Origin: Bradyrhizobium sp. Ash2021
GTDB lineage: Bacteria > Pseudomonadota > Alphaproteobacteria > Rhizobiales > Xanthobacteraceae
Length of the DNA: 64,000 nucleotides
Assembly (NCBI RefSeq): GCF_031202265.1
Contig: NZ_CP100604.1
Span: 7,298,501-7,362,500 of the forward strand
Direction: 5' to 3'
A program made the position numbers and the translations under genes. The notes below the pieces were generated by a model. That model saw nothing but the letters and a program-made list of their open reading frames with translations, was not told the origin of the DNA and did not search any database. How positions within the stretch are numbered: the first letter of the stretch is position 1; every line of letters begins with the position of its first letter. Shown here piece by piece: positions 24,757 through 34,005 of the stretch.

Positions 24757-26440
24757 GGATTCGCCCCTTTCGATTCTGTCGCTGTCCGCCGCCGCGCTTG
24801 CCGGCGCCGCGGTGACCTTCCCCAAATTGCAGGCGCGGCTGGCGCTGTCGCGGGCCAAGCACCGCTCGCTGACCGGACATTCCAAGATGTCCAGGATGGT
24901 CGCGCGCCTGGTGCCGCATTACGAATTCGATATCGACGATTTCTTCCGCTCCGACGGCGCGCCGCCCGCGGTGGCGATGCAGCGCCAGGACGGCTTCTTC
25001 CGCCTCGCCGGTTGCTACGGCGAACGCTACGCCAAGGGCCGGCAGATGACGGCGGAGGCGGCCAGCCGGATCTCCGATCTGCAATTCACCGAAGCCTACC
25101 GGGTGCCGTTTCAGTACAGCCGCCTGGTGCGCGAGCATCTTTCGACCAGCACCTTCGTGCAGTCCTCGGCCGGCGTCACCGTCACCGATGTCGACGGCAA
25201 TGTGTCCTACGACCTGACCGGCTCCTACGGCGTCAACATCTTTGGCAACGACTTCTACAAGGAGTGCATCGCCAAGGCCGAGGAGCGCGCGCATGCGCTG
25301 GGCCCGGTGCTCGGACCCTATCACCCCGTGATAACCGACAATGTGCGGCGGCTGTGCGAGATATCCGGCCTCGACGAAGTCTCGTTCCACATGTCCGGCA
25401 CCGAGGCCGTGATGCAGGCGGTGCGGCTCGCGCGCTATCATACCCGCCGCTCGCATCTGGTGCGTTTCGCCGGCGCCTATCACGGCTGGTGGGGCGACGT
25501 GCAGCCCGGCGTCGGCAATCCCGTTTCGCCGCATGAGACCTACACGCTGGCCGAGATGTCGGAGCGGACGCTGCATGTCCTGAAGACGCGCCGCGACATC
25601 GCCTGCGTGCTGGTCAATCCGCTGCAGGCGCTGCATCCCAACGCCAACGCGCCCGGCGATTCCGCGCTGGTCGACAGTTCGCGCGGCGGCAATTTCGATC
25701 GCGCCGCCTATGGCGACTGGCTGCACAAGCTGCGCGAGATCTGCACCGAGCGCGGCATCGTGCTGATCTTCGACGAGGTCTTTGTCGGCTTCCGCCTCGC
25801 GCACCGAGGCGCGCAGGAATATTTCGGCATCCGCGCCGATATGGTGACCTATGGCAAGAGTCTCGCGGGCGGCCTGCCGGTCGGCGTGGTCTGCGGCCGC
25901 AAGGATCTGATGCGCCGGTTCCGCGACGACCGGCCCGCCGACGTCTGCTTTGCCCGCGGCACCTTCAATTCGCATCCCTACGTCATGACGGCGATGGACG
26001 AATTCCTCGGCCGGCTCGCCAGTCCCAATTTCCGTTCGGTCTATATCGGACTCGAAGAGACCTGGAACGGGCGCGCCAAGGCGTTGAACGACAGGCTGGC
26101 CGCACAGGATCTCCCGGTGCGGGTCAGCAATCTGTCGTCGATCTGGATGGTGCATTATACCGAGCCGTCCCGTTACAACTGGATGCTTCAATATTACCTG
26201 CGCGCCGAAGGGCTCGCGCTGAGCTGGGTCGGAAGCGGCCGCCTGATCTTCAGCCTGAACTATACGGATGCCGACTTTGCCGCGGTCGCCGACCGCTTCG
26301 TCGCAGCCTGCGAGAAGATGAAGCGCGACGGCTGGTGGTGGCACGACGCTGCCCTCACCAACAAGGGCATCAAGCGGCAGATCCTGAAAGAGATGCTGAC
26401 GAGCGCCTTTTCCGGCAAACGCATGGTCGCTTCGAACTGA
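24755..26440 (+). CDS. class III aminotransferase / glutamate-1-semialdehyde aminomutase-like enzyme
   Basis: A 561-residue PLP enzyme. A hydrophobic N-terminal stretch (LSLSAAALAGAAVTF) and about 100 extra residues precede the aminotransferase fold. The fold shows MSGTEAVMQAVRLAR, AGAYHGWWGD, FDEVFVGFRL, and the lysine motif MVTYGKSLAGGLPVG where PLP binds. Family members move amino groups or isomerise glutamate-1-semialdehyde. This one is longer than HemL, and its place in a lipid locus suggests a lipid or polyketide-like substrate, which is only inference. Its ATG overlaps the psd start on the opposite strand, so the true start may lie downstream (for example 24887). Confidence 0.82.
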   Translation: MDSPLSILSLSAAALAGAAVTFPKLQARLALSRAKHRSLTGHSKMSRMVARLVPHYEFDIDDFFRSDGAPPAVAMQRQDGFFRLAGCYGERYAKGRQMTAEAASRISDLQFTEAYRVPFQYSRLVREHLSTSTFVQSSAGVTVTDVDGNVSYDLTGSYGVNIFGNDFYKECIAKAEERAHALGPVLGPYHPVITDNVRRLCEISGLDEVSFHMSGTEAVMQAVRLARYHTRRSHLVRFAGAYHGWWGDVQPGVGNPVSPHETYTLAEMSERTLHVLKTRRDIACVLVNPLQALHPNANAPGDSALVDSSRGGNFDRAAYGDWLHKLREICTERGIVLIFDEVFVGFRLAHRGAQEYFGIRADMVTYGKSLAGGLPVGVVCGRKDLMRRFRDDRPADVCFARGTFNSHPYVMTAMDEFLGRLASPNFRSVYIGLEETWNGRAKALNDRLAAQDLPVRVSNLSSIWMVHYTEPSRYNWMLQYYLRAEGLALSWVGSGRLIFSLNYTDADFAAVADRFVAACEKMKRDGWWWHDAALTNKGIKRQILKEMLTSAFSGKRMVASN

Positions 26441-26462
26441 ACCGGCGCCGATGCCCGGGTCA

Positions 26463-26588
26463 CCTCGCCCCGCTTGCGGGGAGAGGTCGGATTGCGAAGC
26501 AATCCGGGTGAGGGGGACTCTCCGCACACTGAGCTCGCGGAGAGTCCCCCTCACCCCGACCCTCTCCCCGCAAGCGGGGCGAGGGAGA
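26463..26588. repeat. dispersed palindromic repeat, family R3, copy a
   Basis: CTCGCCCCGCTTGCGGGGAG and GTGAGGGGGACTCTCCGC on the left pair with GCGGAGAGTCCCCCTCAC and CTCTCCCCGCAAGCGGGGCG on the right. Copies: 40194-40384 and 47362-47494. It separates the convergent aminotransferase and Mpo1-like genes and may act as a terminator. Confidence 0.9.
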
Positions 26589-26624
26589 AGTGAACCTGCG
26601 GCCGTTCTCTGATCCAGCACTCGC

Positions 26625-27242
26625 TCAGGCGTGCTTGACGTGCTTCTCGAGGCCGGGATCGATCAGTTCGCCCTTCAAAAGGAACAGCGGCGCCTTGTGA
26701 TAGAGTTTGAAATCGTTGAAGGGGTCGGTGAGGATCTTCGTCATCCAGACCAGGCCGGTCTCGATATCGCGGATGAAGAACAGATGGATGGTGCGGAACA
26801 AGAGGCCGCCGATACCCACCGCGAGCCAGACCTTCGCCACCTGACGGGTGAAGTCGGCGAATGAGACCCATGGCTTGAACAGGCCGAACAGGGTCGGATC
26901 GAAGTACAGCACCAGCGGCGACAGCGCCCAGATTGCCATCAACACGACCTTGCGCTGCAAATTATAGCCGACCTTGATCTCTTCCTTGTGCTCATGGGTC
27001 GCGTGGTTGACGTGGTCGTAACCCCTGGGCTCGAAGAAGAAGTGGCCGGCCTGGCGCGACGTCATCGAGACCAGCCAGCCGAGCAGCGCCGACACCATCG
27101 GATCCACAAACAGCATCACATAGGCGACCAGGAAGCTTACCGAACTGACGAAGTGCAGCGACTGGTTGATGCGGCTGTGATGATAGTAGCGATGGTCGTC
27201 CCAGCGCTGGGTTCGCAGTTCCTGCAGGAAGTTCTTGATCAT
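26625..27242 (-). CDS. Mpo1-like (DUF962-type) membrane protein
   Basis: A 205-residue protein with four hydrophobic segments (around residues 30-60, 105-125 and 145-165). YYHHSRINQSLHF near residue 20 and SRQAGHFFFEPRGYDHVNH near residue 62 recall the His/Asn and Q-x-GH-x-x-x-E motifs of Mpo1/DUF962 proteins. Those act as iron-dependent dioxygenases on 2-hydroxy fatty acids or as membrane proteins of unknown role. I assign it from these motifs only. It follows pmtA in the same direction (118-base gap) and has the strong ribosome binding site GGGGGAG. A role in lipid turnover is inferred. Confidence 0.65.
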   Translation of the reverse strand: MIKNFLQELRTQRWDDHRYYHHSRINQSLHFVSSVSFLVAYVMLFVDPMVSALLGWLVSMTSRQAGHFFFEPRGYDHVNHATHEHKEEIKVGYNLQRKVVLMAIWALSPLVLYFDPTLFGLFKPWVSFADFTRQVAKVWLAVGIGGLLFRTIHLFFIRDIETGLVWMTKILTDPFNDFKLYHKAPLFLLKGELIDPGLEKHVKHA

Positions 27243-27360
27243 TGTCTCCCCCAAAATTCTTTCGGGATCATGGTTACAGGGATTCGATGTCCGGCGTGTG
27301 ACATCATGATGTTGACATATGAAGGGGTGCAGCGACGGCGAAACCGCCGCGCGCACGGAC

Positions 27361-28032
27361 TCACGCGGCTTTGGCGACGTCGATCTTGCGGAAGCGCACC
27401 AGCGAGAAGTGGCCGAGCGGCGGCACCAGACGGCGCTCCGCCAATTCCATGCCGCGCGCGCCGGCCAGCCATTGCGCATAGCGCGACCATGCGAATTCGG
27501 CGGTCCGGAAACCGAGCGGACGCACCACCGGCTGCAGCCGCTGCTCTATGAAGCGGCGCACGCCGGCATCGGCGCTGACCCGGGTCAGGATGATCAGCTC
27601 GCCGCCCGGCCGCAGCACGCGGGCGAACTCGTCGAGCGCCACTTCCGGGTTCGGCACCGCGGTCACGACATATTGCGCCATCACCACGTCGAAGGAATTG
27701 TCGGGGAATTCGAGTTTCTCGGCGTCCATCACCGCGAGACCCTCGACGTTCTTGAGGCCGAGCTCGGTAACGCGCTTCTTGGCCTTTTGCAGCATCGCCT
27801 CGGAAATGTCGGTGCCGAAGATCCTGACGTGCGGCGCGTATTGCGGCAACGAGATGCCGGTACCGACGCCAACCTCGAGCACGCGGCCGCCGATCCTGTT
27901 GGTCGCCTGGATCGCCGCCTTGCGACCCTTGCTGAAGACGCCGCCAAATACGAGATCGTAGATCGGCGCCCAACGATCGTAGGCGGTCTCGACCATTGCA
28001 CGGTCGAAGTCGAGCTTGATGATTTCTGCCAT
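27361..28032 (-). CDS. pmtA: phosphatidylethanolamine N-methyltransferase
   Basis: A 223-residue SAM-dependent methyltransferase. Motif I LEVGVGTGISLPQY near residue 50 binds SAM, and FDVVMAQYVVTAVPNPE is motif post-II/III. The opening AYDRWAPIYDLVFGGVFSKG and the closing PLGHFSLVRFRK pattern match rhizobial PmtA, which methylates phosphatidylethanolamine three times to phosphatidylcholine, a lipid needed for symbiosis in Bradyrhizobium. It sits 38 bases downstream of a glycosyltransferase and upstream of the Mpo1-like gene, forming a leftward operon near psd. Confidence 0.88.
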   Translation of the reverse strand: MAEIIKLDFDRAMVETAYDRWAPIYDLVFGGVFSKGRKAAIQATNRIGGRVLEVGVGTGISLPQYAPHVRIFGTDISEAMLQKAKKRVTELGLKNVEGLAVMDAEKLEFPDNSFDVVMAQYVVTAVPNPEVALDEFARVLRPGGELIILTRVSADAGVRRFIEQRLQPVVRPLGFRTAEFAWSRYAQWLAGARGMELAERRLVPPLGHFSLVRFRKIDVAKAA

Positions 28033-28070
28033 GATTGTGTTCTCGTCTCTTTCGTTCGATGAATTCTCGA

Positions 28071-29126
28071 TTACCCTTGCACTGCGCTGGTGCCGGCGAC
28101 GCGGCGGGCGGGCCGCAGCGAACGGCTCGGCTGCAACGCCGTCAGATTGCCGATGAACTGGCGCGCGCTGTTCTCCCAGGAACGCGCCAGCGCAAAATTC
28201 CGGCACGCCTCGCGCGACATGCCGAGCGCGCGGACGCAGGCGCTGCGCAGATCCCAATCCAGCGCGCCGATCGGATGATCGGCGATCACGTCGAGCGGGC
28301 CGGTGACCGGAAACGCCGCAACCGGCGTGCCGCACGCCAGCGCCTCGAGTTGCACGACGCCGAAGGTGTCGGTGAGGCTCGGGAATACGAAGACATCGGC
28401 GGCGGCGAGATGCGCGGTCAGATCCTGACCCTTTTTCTCGCCGAGGAATTTCGCCTTCGGATATTTTAGCGCAAGCGCCGCCTTCTGCGGCCCGTCGCCG
28501 ATCACGACCTTGGTTCCCGGCAGATCCAGCGCCAGGAACGCTTCGAGATTCTTTTCGACGGCAACGCGGCCCATGGTCATGAAGATCGGCCGCGGCAGAT
28601 CGAGTTCCGCCGGCTGCTCCGGCCTGAACAGGTCGGTGTCGACGCCACGGGTCCAGAAGCCGAGCTTGCGAAAGCCGCGTGCGCTCAATTCCTGCCGCAG
28701 CGAGTCGGTCGCCACCATGATCATGCTCGAGGCCGCGTGAAAATGCCGTAGCACCGCATAGCCGACGCTGGCCGGGATCATGGTGCGGACCGCGACATAT
28801 TCCGGGAAGCGCGTCGTGTAGGAGGTGGTGAAGGCGAGTTTGCGGCGGCGGCAATAGGCGCGCACCGCCCAGCCGACCGGCCCCTCGGTCGCGATGTGAA
28901 CGGCGTCGGGTGCGGCGGCCTCGATCCGGCGTGCGATCTCGCGCCGGTTCGGCAGCGCGACGCGCAAGCCCGGATAGGTCGGGACTCCGACGGATGGAAA
29001 GCCCTCGGGAGTGAGAAAGTTAATTTCGGCGTCGAGCGCCGAGGCGCTGCGGGCCAGCGAGGTCAGCGTCCGCACGACGCCATTCACCTGCGGGTGCCAA
29101 GCGTCGGTCGCGATCAATATCCGCAT
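28071..29126 (-). CDS. glycosyltransferase (GT4-type, lipid-locus)
   Basis: A 351-residue GT-B fold glycosyltransferase. MRILIATDAWHPQVNGVVRT starts the acceptor domain. The donor domain has FMTMGRVAVEKNLEAFL, VIGDGPQK, VFVFPSLTDTFGVVQLEALA with the conserved E-x7-E pair, and GTPVAAFPVTGPLDVI. This pattern is shared with alphaproteobacterial glycolipid glycosyltransferases that add a sugar to diacylglycerol or phosphatidylinositol. It precedes pmtA by 38 bases in the same direction. The sugar and acceptor are not determined. ATG 29126 begins the fold directly. Confidence 0.87.
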   Translation of the reverse strand: MRILIATDAWHPQVNGVVRTLTSLARSASALDAEINFLTPEGFPSVGVPTYPGLRVALPNRREIARRIEAAAPDAVHIATEGPVGWAVRAYCRRRKLAFTTSYTTRFPEYVAVRTMIPASVGYAVLRHFHAASSMIMVATDSLRQELSARGFRKLGFWTRGVDTDLFRPEQPAELDLPRPIFMTMGRVAVEKNLEAFLALDLPGTKVVIGDGPQKAALALKYPKAKFLGEKKGQDLTAHLAAADVFVFPSLTDTFGVVQLEALACGTPVAAFPVTGPLDVIADHPIGALDWDLRSACVRALGMSREACRNFALARSWENSARQFIGNLTALQPSRSLRPARRVAGTSAVQG

Positions 29127-29262
29127 CGTGGGAACCCGAGATTCGATGATTCTCAATTTCCTGACGTTAAGGACATGGATATTTCAGGCGTATGACGTCA
29201 TCGATCTGTAAGGTTGTTTTTTAAGGCCGCTTCCACGTTTTTTCGTGTAACGTGACAGTACG

Positions 29263-30660
29263 ATGTCAAACCCCGACGAAAACATTGCTGCACGCCGCCC
29301 GCGACGGAAGCGAAAGAACTATTCGCTGCTGATCCTCGCCGTCGGCATTTTCCTGTTCGGCGTCGCCGCGGGCACGGTCTATTTCGTGTTGCGGCCGGTC
29401 ACCTTGCGGATCGCGGTCGGACCACCCGGCAGCGACGACCAGAAGCTGGTCCAGTTACTGGCGCAGACCTTTGCCAATGAGCGAAGCCCGATTCGGCTGG
29501 CGCCGATCACGACCGCAGGAGCGACCGAGAGCATCGCGCTGTTCTCCACCGGCAAGACCGACCTTGCGATTGCGCGCGGCGATCTGAACCTGCCGGCCTA
29601 CGCCGAATCCGTCGCCATCCTGCGCAAGAACGTCGTGGTGCTGTGGGCACCGTCGGGTCTCGCGCCGAAAGGCTCGAAGAAAACGCCGACGCCGAAGATC
29701 AAGGGCATCGACGAACTTCCCGGACATCGCATCGGCGTCATCGGCCGGAGCGAGGCCAATGTCACGCTGCTGCGCGTAATCCTGACCGAGTCGGGCGTCA
29801 ATCCCGACAAGGTCGCGGTGACGCAGTTCGCCACCAGTCAGATCGCCGAGTTGGCGCGCGACCAGACCCTTGATGCGTTCATGGCGGTCGGCCCGCTCGA
29901 CAGCAAGATCACCGCCGACGCCATCGCCGCGACGGCCACCGCGCGAGGCGAGCCGAAATTCCTCCCGATCGATGTCTCGGAAACCATCGCCAAGAAACAT
30001 CCGCTCTATGAGGCCGAGGAAATTCCCGGCAGCATTTTCGCCTCATCGCCGGCCCGGCCGGAAGACAAGATCGATACCGTCAGCGTCAACCACCTGATCA
30101 TCGCGCCGAAGTCGTTGTCCGACGCCGCGGTCGGCGCGTTCGCCCGTCAGTTGTTCACGGTGCGCCACGAACTCGCCAGGGAATTGCCGACTGCGGCCAA
30201 GATCGAAAAGCCGGACACCGACAAGGACGCGGCGCTGCCGGCACACCAGGGCGCGGCGGCCTATATCGACGGCACCGAGCGCACCTTCCTCGAAAAATAT
30301 AGCGACTATATCTGGGGCGTCATTCTGCTGCTCTCGGGCCTGGGATCGGGGGGCGCCTGGCTGCAGCATTACTGGAGGCGGGACGAACGCGAGCAATACG
30401 TCGCGCATCGCGAAAATCTGCTCGACCTGCTTGCGCGGGCGCGCAAGGCCGAAACGCCGGAAGAACTGACGGAGATGCAGGGCGAGGCGGACGCCGTCCT
30501 GCGCGAGGCGCTCGATTGCTACGAAGATGGCGCGATCCAGGAAGATGACCTGTCCGTGCTCGGGCTGGCGCTCGAGCAATTCCATCACGCCATCACCGAC
30601 CGCCGCCTCACGCTTGGGACCTCCCCGGCCGCCGGCGCAGCCCGTGTGCGCGTCGGCTAG
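29263..30660 (+). CDS. TAXI family TRAP-type solute-binding protein with membrane anchor
   Basis: A 465-residue protein. A basic N-terminus (RRPRRKRKNY) and a membrane segment (SLLILAVGIFLFGVAAGTVY) anchor it. The TAXI periplasmic domain follows, with LRIAVGPPGSDDQKLVQLLA and a GHRIGVIGRSEANVTLLRVI core. A second membrane segment (YIWGVILLLSGLGSGGAWL, about residue 350) leads to a charged cytoplasmic C-terminal tail of about 100 residues. Most TAXI proteins end before such a tail. No TRAP permease genes are adjacent, so it may be a sensor-like or orphan binding protein. Confidence 0.82.
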   Translation: MSNPDENIAARRPRRKRKNYSLLILAVGIFLFGVAAGTVYFVLRPVTLRIAVGPPGSDDQKLVQLLAQTFANERSPIRLAPITTAGATESIALFSTGKTDLAIARGDLNLPAYAESVAILRKNVVVLWAPSGLAPKGSKKTPTPKIKGIDELPGHRIGVIGRSEANVTLLRVILTESGVNPDKVAVTQFATSQIAELARDQTLDAFMAVGPLDSKITADAIAATATARGEPKFLPIDVSETIAKKHPLYEAEEIPGSIFASSPARPEDKIDTVSVNHLIIAPKSLSDAAVGAFARQLFTVRHELARELPTAAKIEKPDTDKDAALPAHQGAAAYIDGTERTFLEKYSDYIWGVILLLSGLGSGGAWLQHYWRRDEREQYVAHRENLLDLLARARKAETPEELTEMQGEADAVLREALDCYEDGAIQEDDLSVLGLALEQFHHAITDRRLTLGTSPAAGAARVRVG

Positions 30661-30871
30661 ATTTGCCCCGCCGCGCGTCCCCGCGGACGGCAAGATCGCT
30701 GCGGTGAGGCGGCGTTAACCAGCGCCGCCGCGAAACCGTCCAGAAACAATTCCTTACCGCGATGAAACCATTTTGGCGGTTTCGTGCAAACGTCCCGAAA
30801 CGCCTGCCCTGTAATGATCTGCCCAACGACGCGCCGAACTGGCGCGCAGGGCGCCAAAACAGGGGACGACA

Positions 30872-31558
30872 ATGTTCAACTCAATCAGGCTGAATACCCG
30901 CCTCGCTGCGGCCGCTTTGGGCGCGCTGGCCATCGGCACCGTCGCTTTTTCCACTTCCGCCGCAGCCGCTCCGCTGCCGCTGTTTCCCTTCCTGCTGATT
31001 CCGCAGACCGAAGCGGCGCCGCCGCCGGTTCAGGCCGCCCCGTCCCAGGATGAAGGCAGCGTGGTCGAGATGCCGGCGCGGCTGAAGCGCCAGGTCGTCA
31101 ACTATGCCACCCGCGAGGCGCCGGGCACGATCATCATCGATACCCCCAACACCTATCTCTATTATGTGCTGGGAGGCGGCCAGGCGATCCGTTACGGCAT
31201 CGGCGTCGGCCGCGAGGGCTTTACCTGGTCCGGCACCCAGACCATCACCAGGAAGGCGGAATGGCCGGATTGGACCCCGCCCCCGGAAATGATCGCCCGC
31301 CAACCCTATCTGCCGCGCCACATGGCCGGCGGCCCCGGCAACCCGCTCGGCGCCCGCGCCATGTATCTCGGCGGCTCGGTCTATCGCATCCACGGCACCA
31401 ACGCGCCGGAGACCATCGGCACTCGGGTTTCGTCAGGCTGCCTGCGCCTCACCAATGCAGACGTCGCTGACCTCTATTCGCGGGTCAATGTCGGCACCAA
31501 GGTGATCGTGCTGCCGATGACGGACCGCCGCGCCGATCTCGGCACCGCCATCCGCTAA
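30872..31558 (+). CDS. L,D-transpeptidase (YkuD domain)
   Basis: A 228-residue exported enzyme. The signal peptide ends near TSAAAA. The YkuD domain starts about residue 85 (PGTIIIDTPNTYLYYVLGGG) and carries the catalytic set IHGTN (His) and SSGCLRLTN with nucleophile Cys190. It would cross-link peptidoglycan stems (3-3 bonds) or attach proteins to them in the periplasm. GGGGA precedes ATG 30872, and a Rho-independent terminator follows at 31587. It is a single-gene unit. Confidence 0.93.
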   Translation: MFNSIRLNTRLAAAALGALAIGTVAFSTSAAAAPLPLFPFLLIPQTEAAPPPVQAAPSQDEGSVVEMPARLKRQVVNYATREAPGTIIIDTPNTYLYYVLGGGQAIRYGIGVGREGFTWSGTQTITRKAEWPDWTPPPEMIARQPYLPRHMAGGPGNPLGARAMYLGGSVYRIHGTNAPETIGTRVSSGCLRLTNADVADLYSRVNVGTKVIVLPMTDRRADLGTAIR

Positions 31559-31586
31559 GCCGACCGGAATTCGAACCTCGGAAAAG

Positions 31587-31614
31587 CGGCTCCGGCATTC
31601 GCCGGGGCCGTTTT
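31587..31614 (+). terminator. Rho-independent terminator after the L,D-transpeptidase gene
   Basis: CGGCTCCGGC pairs with GCCGGGGCCG (one G-U pair) around ATTC and is followed by TTTTC. Confidence 0.88.
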
Positions 31615-31678
31615 CGCTTTGGCCGTGATCGCTTGGAGCGCTTTCCGGTTGGTCGAACATTGCCGCTCCTCCCGGGGG

Positions 31679-31777
31679 CCTCATGGTTCGAGACGCGCGA
31701 AGACGCGCTCCTCACTATGAGGGTCTGAGACCTCATCCTGAAGGAGCATTGCGAAGCGATGCGTCTCGAAGAATGAA
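31679..31777. repeat. dispersed palindromic repeat, family R5
   Basis: TTCGAGACGC (31687-31696) pairs with GCGTCTCGAA (31761-31770), and CTCACTATGAGG and CCTCATCCTGAAGGAG lie between. It is the only copy in the window; I recall the pattern as common in Bradyrhizobium genomes. It lies in the 350-base gap before the DUF4403 gene. Confidence 0.75.
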
Positions 31778-31912
31778 GCCCGTGAGGTGGAAATCGCCCA
31801 AATGTGTCTGCCGGGCAATACCGGCCGCAAGGTGGACATCAATTTGCCCTCACTGGCGCACCTTTCCCCTTCCCTGTAGAACCCGTTTGGGCTCAATCGG
31901 TTCGGGGGGACG

Positions 31913-33478
31913 ATGCGTCTGCCGATGCATCTGAAAACAATTCTGGTCGGGGGCGCGATCGTCGCGGTTTCGTTCTTGATCAGCCTGAAGGCAATGGACT
32001 GGCTGGCGCCGCGCGCCACAGTCAGCGGTCCCGTGCTGGTCGAATTGCCGCCGCTGCCGCCGGCGCCGCGCAGCTCCATCGTGATGGTACCGGTCGCGGT
32101 TGCGCTGTCGGCGATCCGCGACGCCGCCGATCGCGGCGCGCCAAAAACCTTCAACGGCAAGGCCGAGAATCCGATCTCGCAGATCCTGCAGAACGCCGAT
32201 ATCGGCTGGACCGCCCAGCGCGGGCCGATCGCGGCGACCGGCGCGCAGGATGTGCTGTCGCTGGCAACGCCGCTGACCGGAACCCTCAACGTCACCGGCT
32301 CGCTGTCGGCGAAGGCGACGGGCGCGGTCGGCGATGCGCTCGGCAGCCTGCTCGGCGGCAATGTCGCCAAGCAGATCGGCAGCGTGAACATCAAGAACCT
32401 CAATGCCAGCGCCGAGATCAAGGGCAATGTCGTCATCACCGCGCGGCCGAAAATCGCCGCCGCCTGGCGCATCGAGCCGAACCTCGCGGCGCAGGTGAAC
32501 CTCGGCGACACCAGCCTTTCGGTGGCGGGCGCGCGGGTCGACGTTCCGGCGCAGGTCAAGCCGCTGATCGACAAGACGGTCGCCGATCAGCTCGCCACGG
32601 TGCAGGCACGGATGCGCAACGATACCGCGTTCGAGCAGAGCGCACGGGCGCAATGGGCCAAGGCCTGCCGCTCGATCCCGCTGCAAGGCACCGGCGCCAC
32701 CTCCGTGCCGCCGCTGTGGCTGGAGTTGCGGCCGACCCGCGCGATCGCAGCACAGCCGCGCGTCGACGCGTCGGCGGTCACGCTGACGCTCGGCATCGAG
32801 GCCGAAACCCGCGTCACGGAGCTTGAGACCAAGCCCAATTGTCCGTTCCCGGCGACGATCGACATCGTGCCGCCGACGCCGGGCCGCGTCTCGATCGGCT
32901 TGCCGGTCGATATGTCGTTCGTCGCGCTGAGCCAGCTGGTGGAAGCCCAGCTGGTCGGCAAGACGTTTCCCGAGGACGGCTCGGGGGCGGTCGACGTCAC
33001 CGTCAAACATGCCAGCGTCGCGGCATCCGGCGACCGCTTGCTGATTTCGCTGCTGGTCAAGGCCAAGGAGAAGAAGAGTTTCCTTGGCCTCGGCGGCGAG
33101 GCCACCGTGCATGTCTGGGGCCGGCCCGTGCTCGATCAGGCGCAGCAGACGCTGCGGCTGACCGATGTCGAATTGGCGGTCGAATCCGAGGCCGCGTTCG
33201 GCCTCCTGGGCGCCGCGGCGCGCGCGGCGATGCCTCATTTGCAAAAAGCGCTGGCGGACAAGCTGATCGTCGACCTCAAGCCCTTCGCCGGCAATGCGCA
33301 AAGGAAGATCGCCGCCGTCATCGCCGACTTCCAGAAGAACGAGGACGGCGTGCGGGTGGATGCCGAGATCAACAGCCTGCGGCTGGCCGGCATCGCCTTC
33401 GACTCCAAGACGCTGCGCGTGATCGTGGAGACCGAAGGCGTCATCAACGCCGCCGTCAGCGCGTTGCCGGCGCTATGA
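31913..33478 (+). CDS. DUF4403 family protein
   Basis: A 521-residue protein with one N-terminal membrane segment (ILVGGAIVAVSFLISLKAMD), facing the periplasm. Short amphipathic strands predominate (LNVTGSLSAKATGAVGDALG, VELAVESEAAFGLLGAAARA), in the DUF4403 pattern, which has two repeated lipid-binding-like halves. The function of the family is unknown; the fold suggests carriage of hydrophobic ligands. GGGGGGA precedes ATG 31913. No operon partner is evident. Confidence 0.78.
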   Translation: MRLPMHLKTILVGGAIVAVSFLISLKAMDWLAPRATVSGPVLVELPPLPPAPRSSIVMVPVAVALSAIRDAADRGAPKTFNGKAENPISQILQNADIGWTAQRGPIAATGAQDVLSLATPLTGTLNVTGSLSAKATGAVGDALGSLLGGNVAKQIGSVNIKNLNASAEIKGNVVITARPKIAAAWRIEPNLAAQVNLGDTSLSVAGARVDVPAQVKPLIDKTVADQLATVQARMRNDTAFEQSARAQWAKACRSIPLQGTGATSVPPLWLELRPTRAIAAQPRVDASAVTLTLGIEAETRVTELETKPNCPFPATIDIVPPTPGRVSIGLPVDMSFVALSQLVEAQLVGKTFPEDGSGAVDVTVKHASVAASGDRLLISLLVKAKEKKSFLGLGGEATVHVWGRPVLDQAQQTLRLTDVELAVESEAAFGLLGAAARAAMPHLQKALADKLIVDLKPFAGNAQRKIAAVIADFQKNEDGVRVDAEINSLRLAGIAFDSKTLRVIVETEGVINAAVSALPAL

Positions 33479-34005
33479 ATCGGCCTGCGAGGAGCATTCG
33501 GACGGGACTCGTTGCCCGCTCAACACCAGCGTCTTGATGGGCTGCAGCAGGGCCTGGATCCGCAACAGCATCGCGTGCACGACACCGGTGGCGTCGACGG
33601 CATGCAACACAAAATGCTGAATGCGCCGGTCTCCTTTGCGGCAAAGCTGGAACTTGGCAAGCTCTGCTTGCCGCGCGCATCTCATGCAACGCATCAAAAC
33701 CGGTCAAAATTACATAGTAACGACGACAATTGAGCTCTAGACTGGCGCCGTAAGCGGACAATTTCAGAAGACGGGAAAGCCAGTCGTTTCCAAGCATCGT
33801 ATCGCGCTAGTGCGGATCGTGCTCGCTATGGCCCTTAGCTCTGCTGCGTCCGCTGAGACTTGGCGGCACGATGACGATCGTATTGCTCCGCCAAGATGCC
33901 TACGTTGCAACAACAGGGGAAATGGCGCTCCAAGAGCTGCACTCCAAAATCAAGCGGACAATAGCGTCTGCGGTCAGACGGGCGCGGCAACAAAGGGAGG
34001 ACGTT
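33479..34005. other. intergenic region upstream of the glutamate dehydrogenase gene
   Basis: A 527-base region. A 74-codon ORF on the minus strand (33473-33697) has no clear ribosome binding site or recognised family, and I do not call it. The dehydrogenase frame is open back to 33871, but AGGGAGG before 34006 marks the better start. No repeat or convincing promoter pair was identified. Confidence 0.5.

Noticed and set aside
33473..33697. 74-codon minus-strand ORF upstream of the glutamate dehydrogenase gene
   Set aside because: No clear ribosome binding site, overlaps the DUF4403 gene end, and shows no family pattern.
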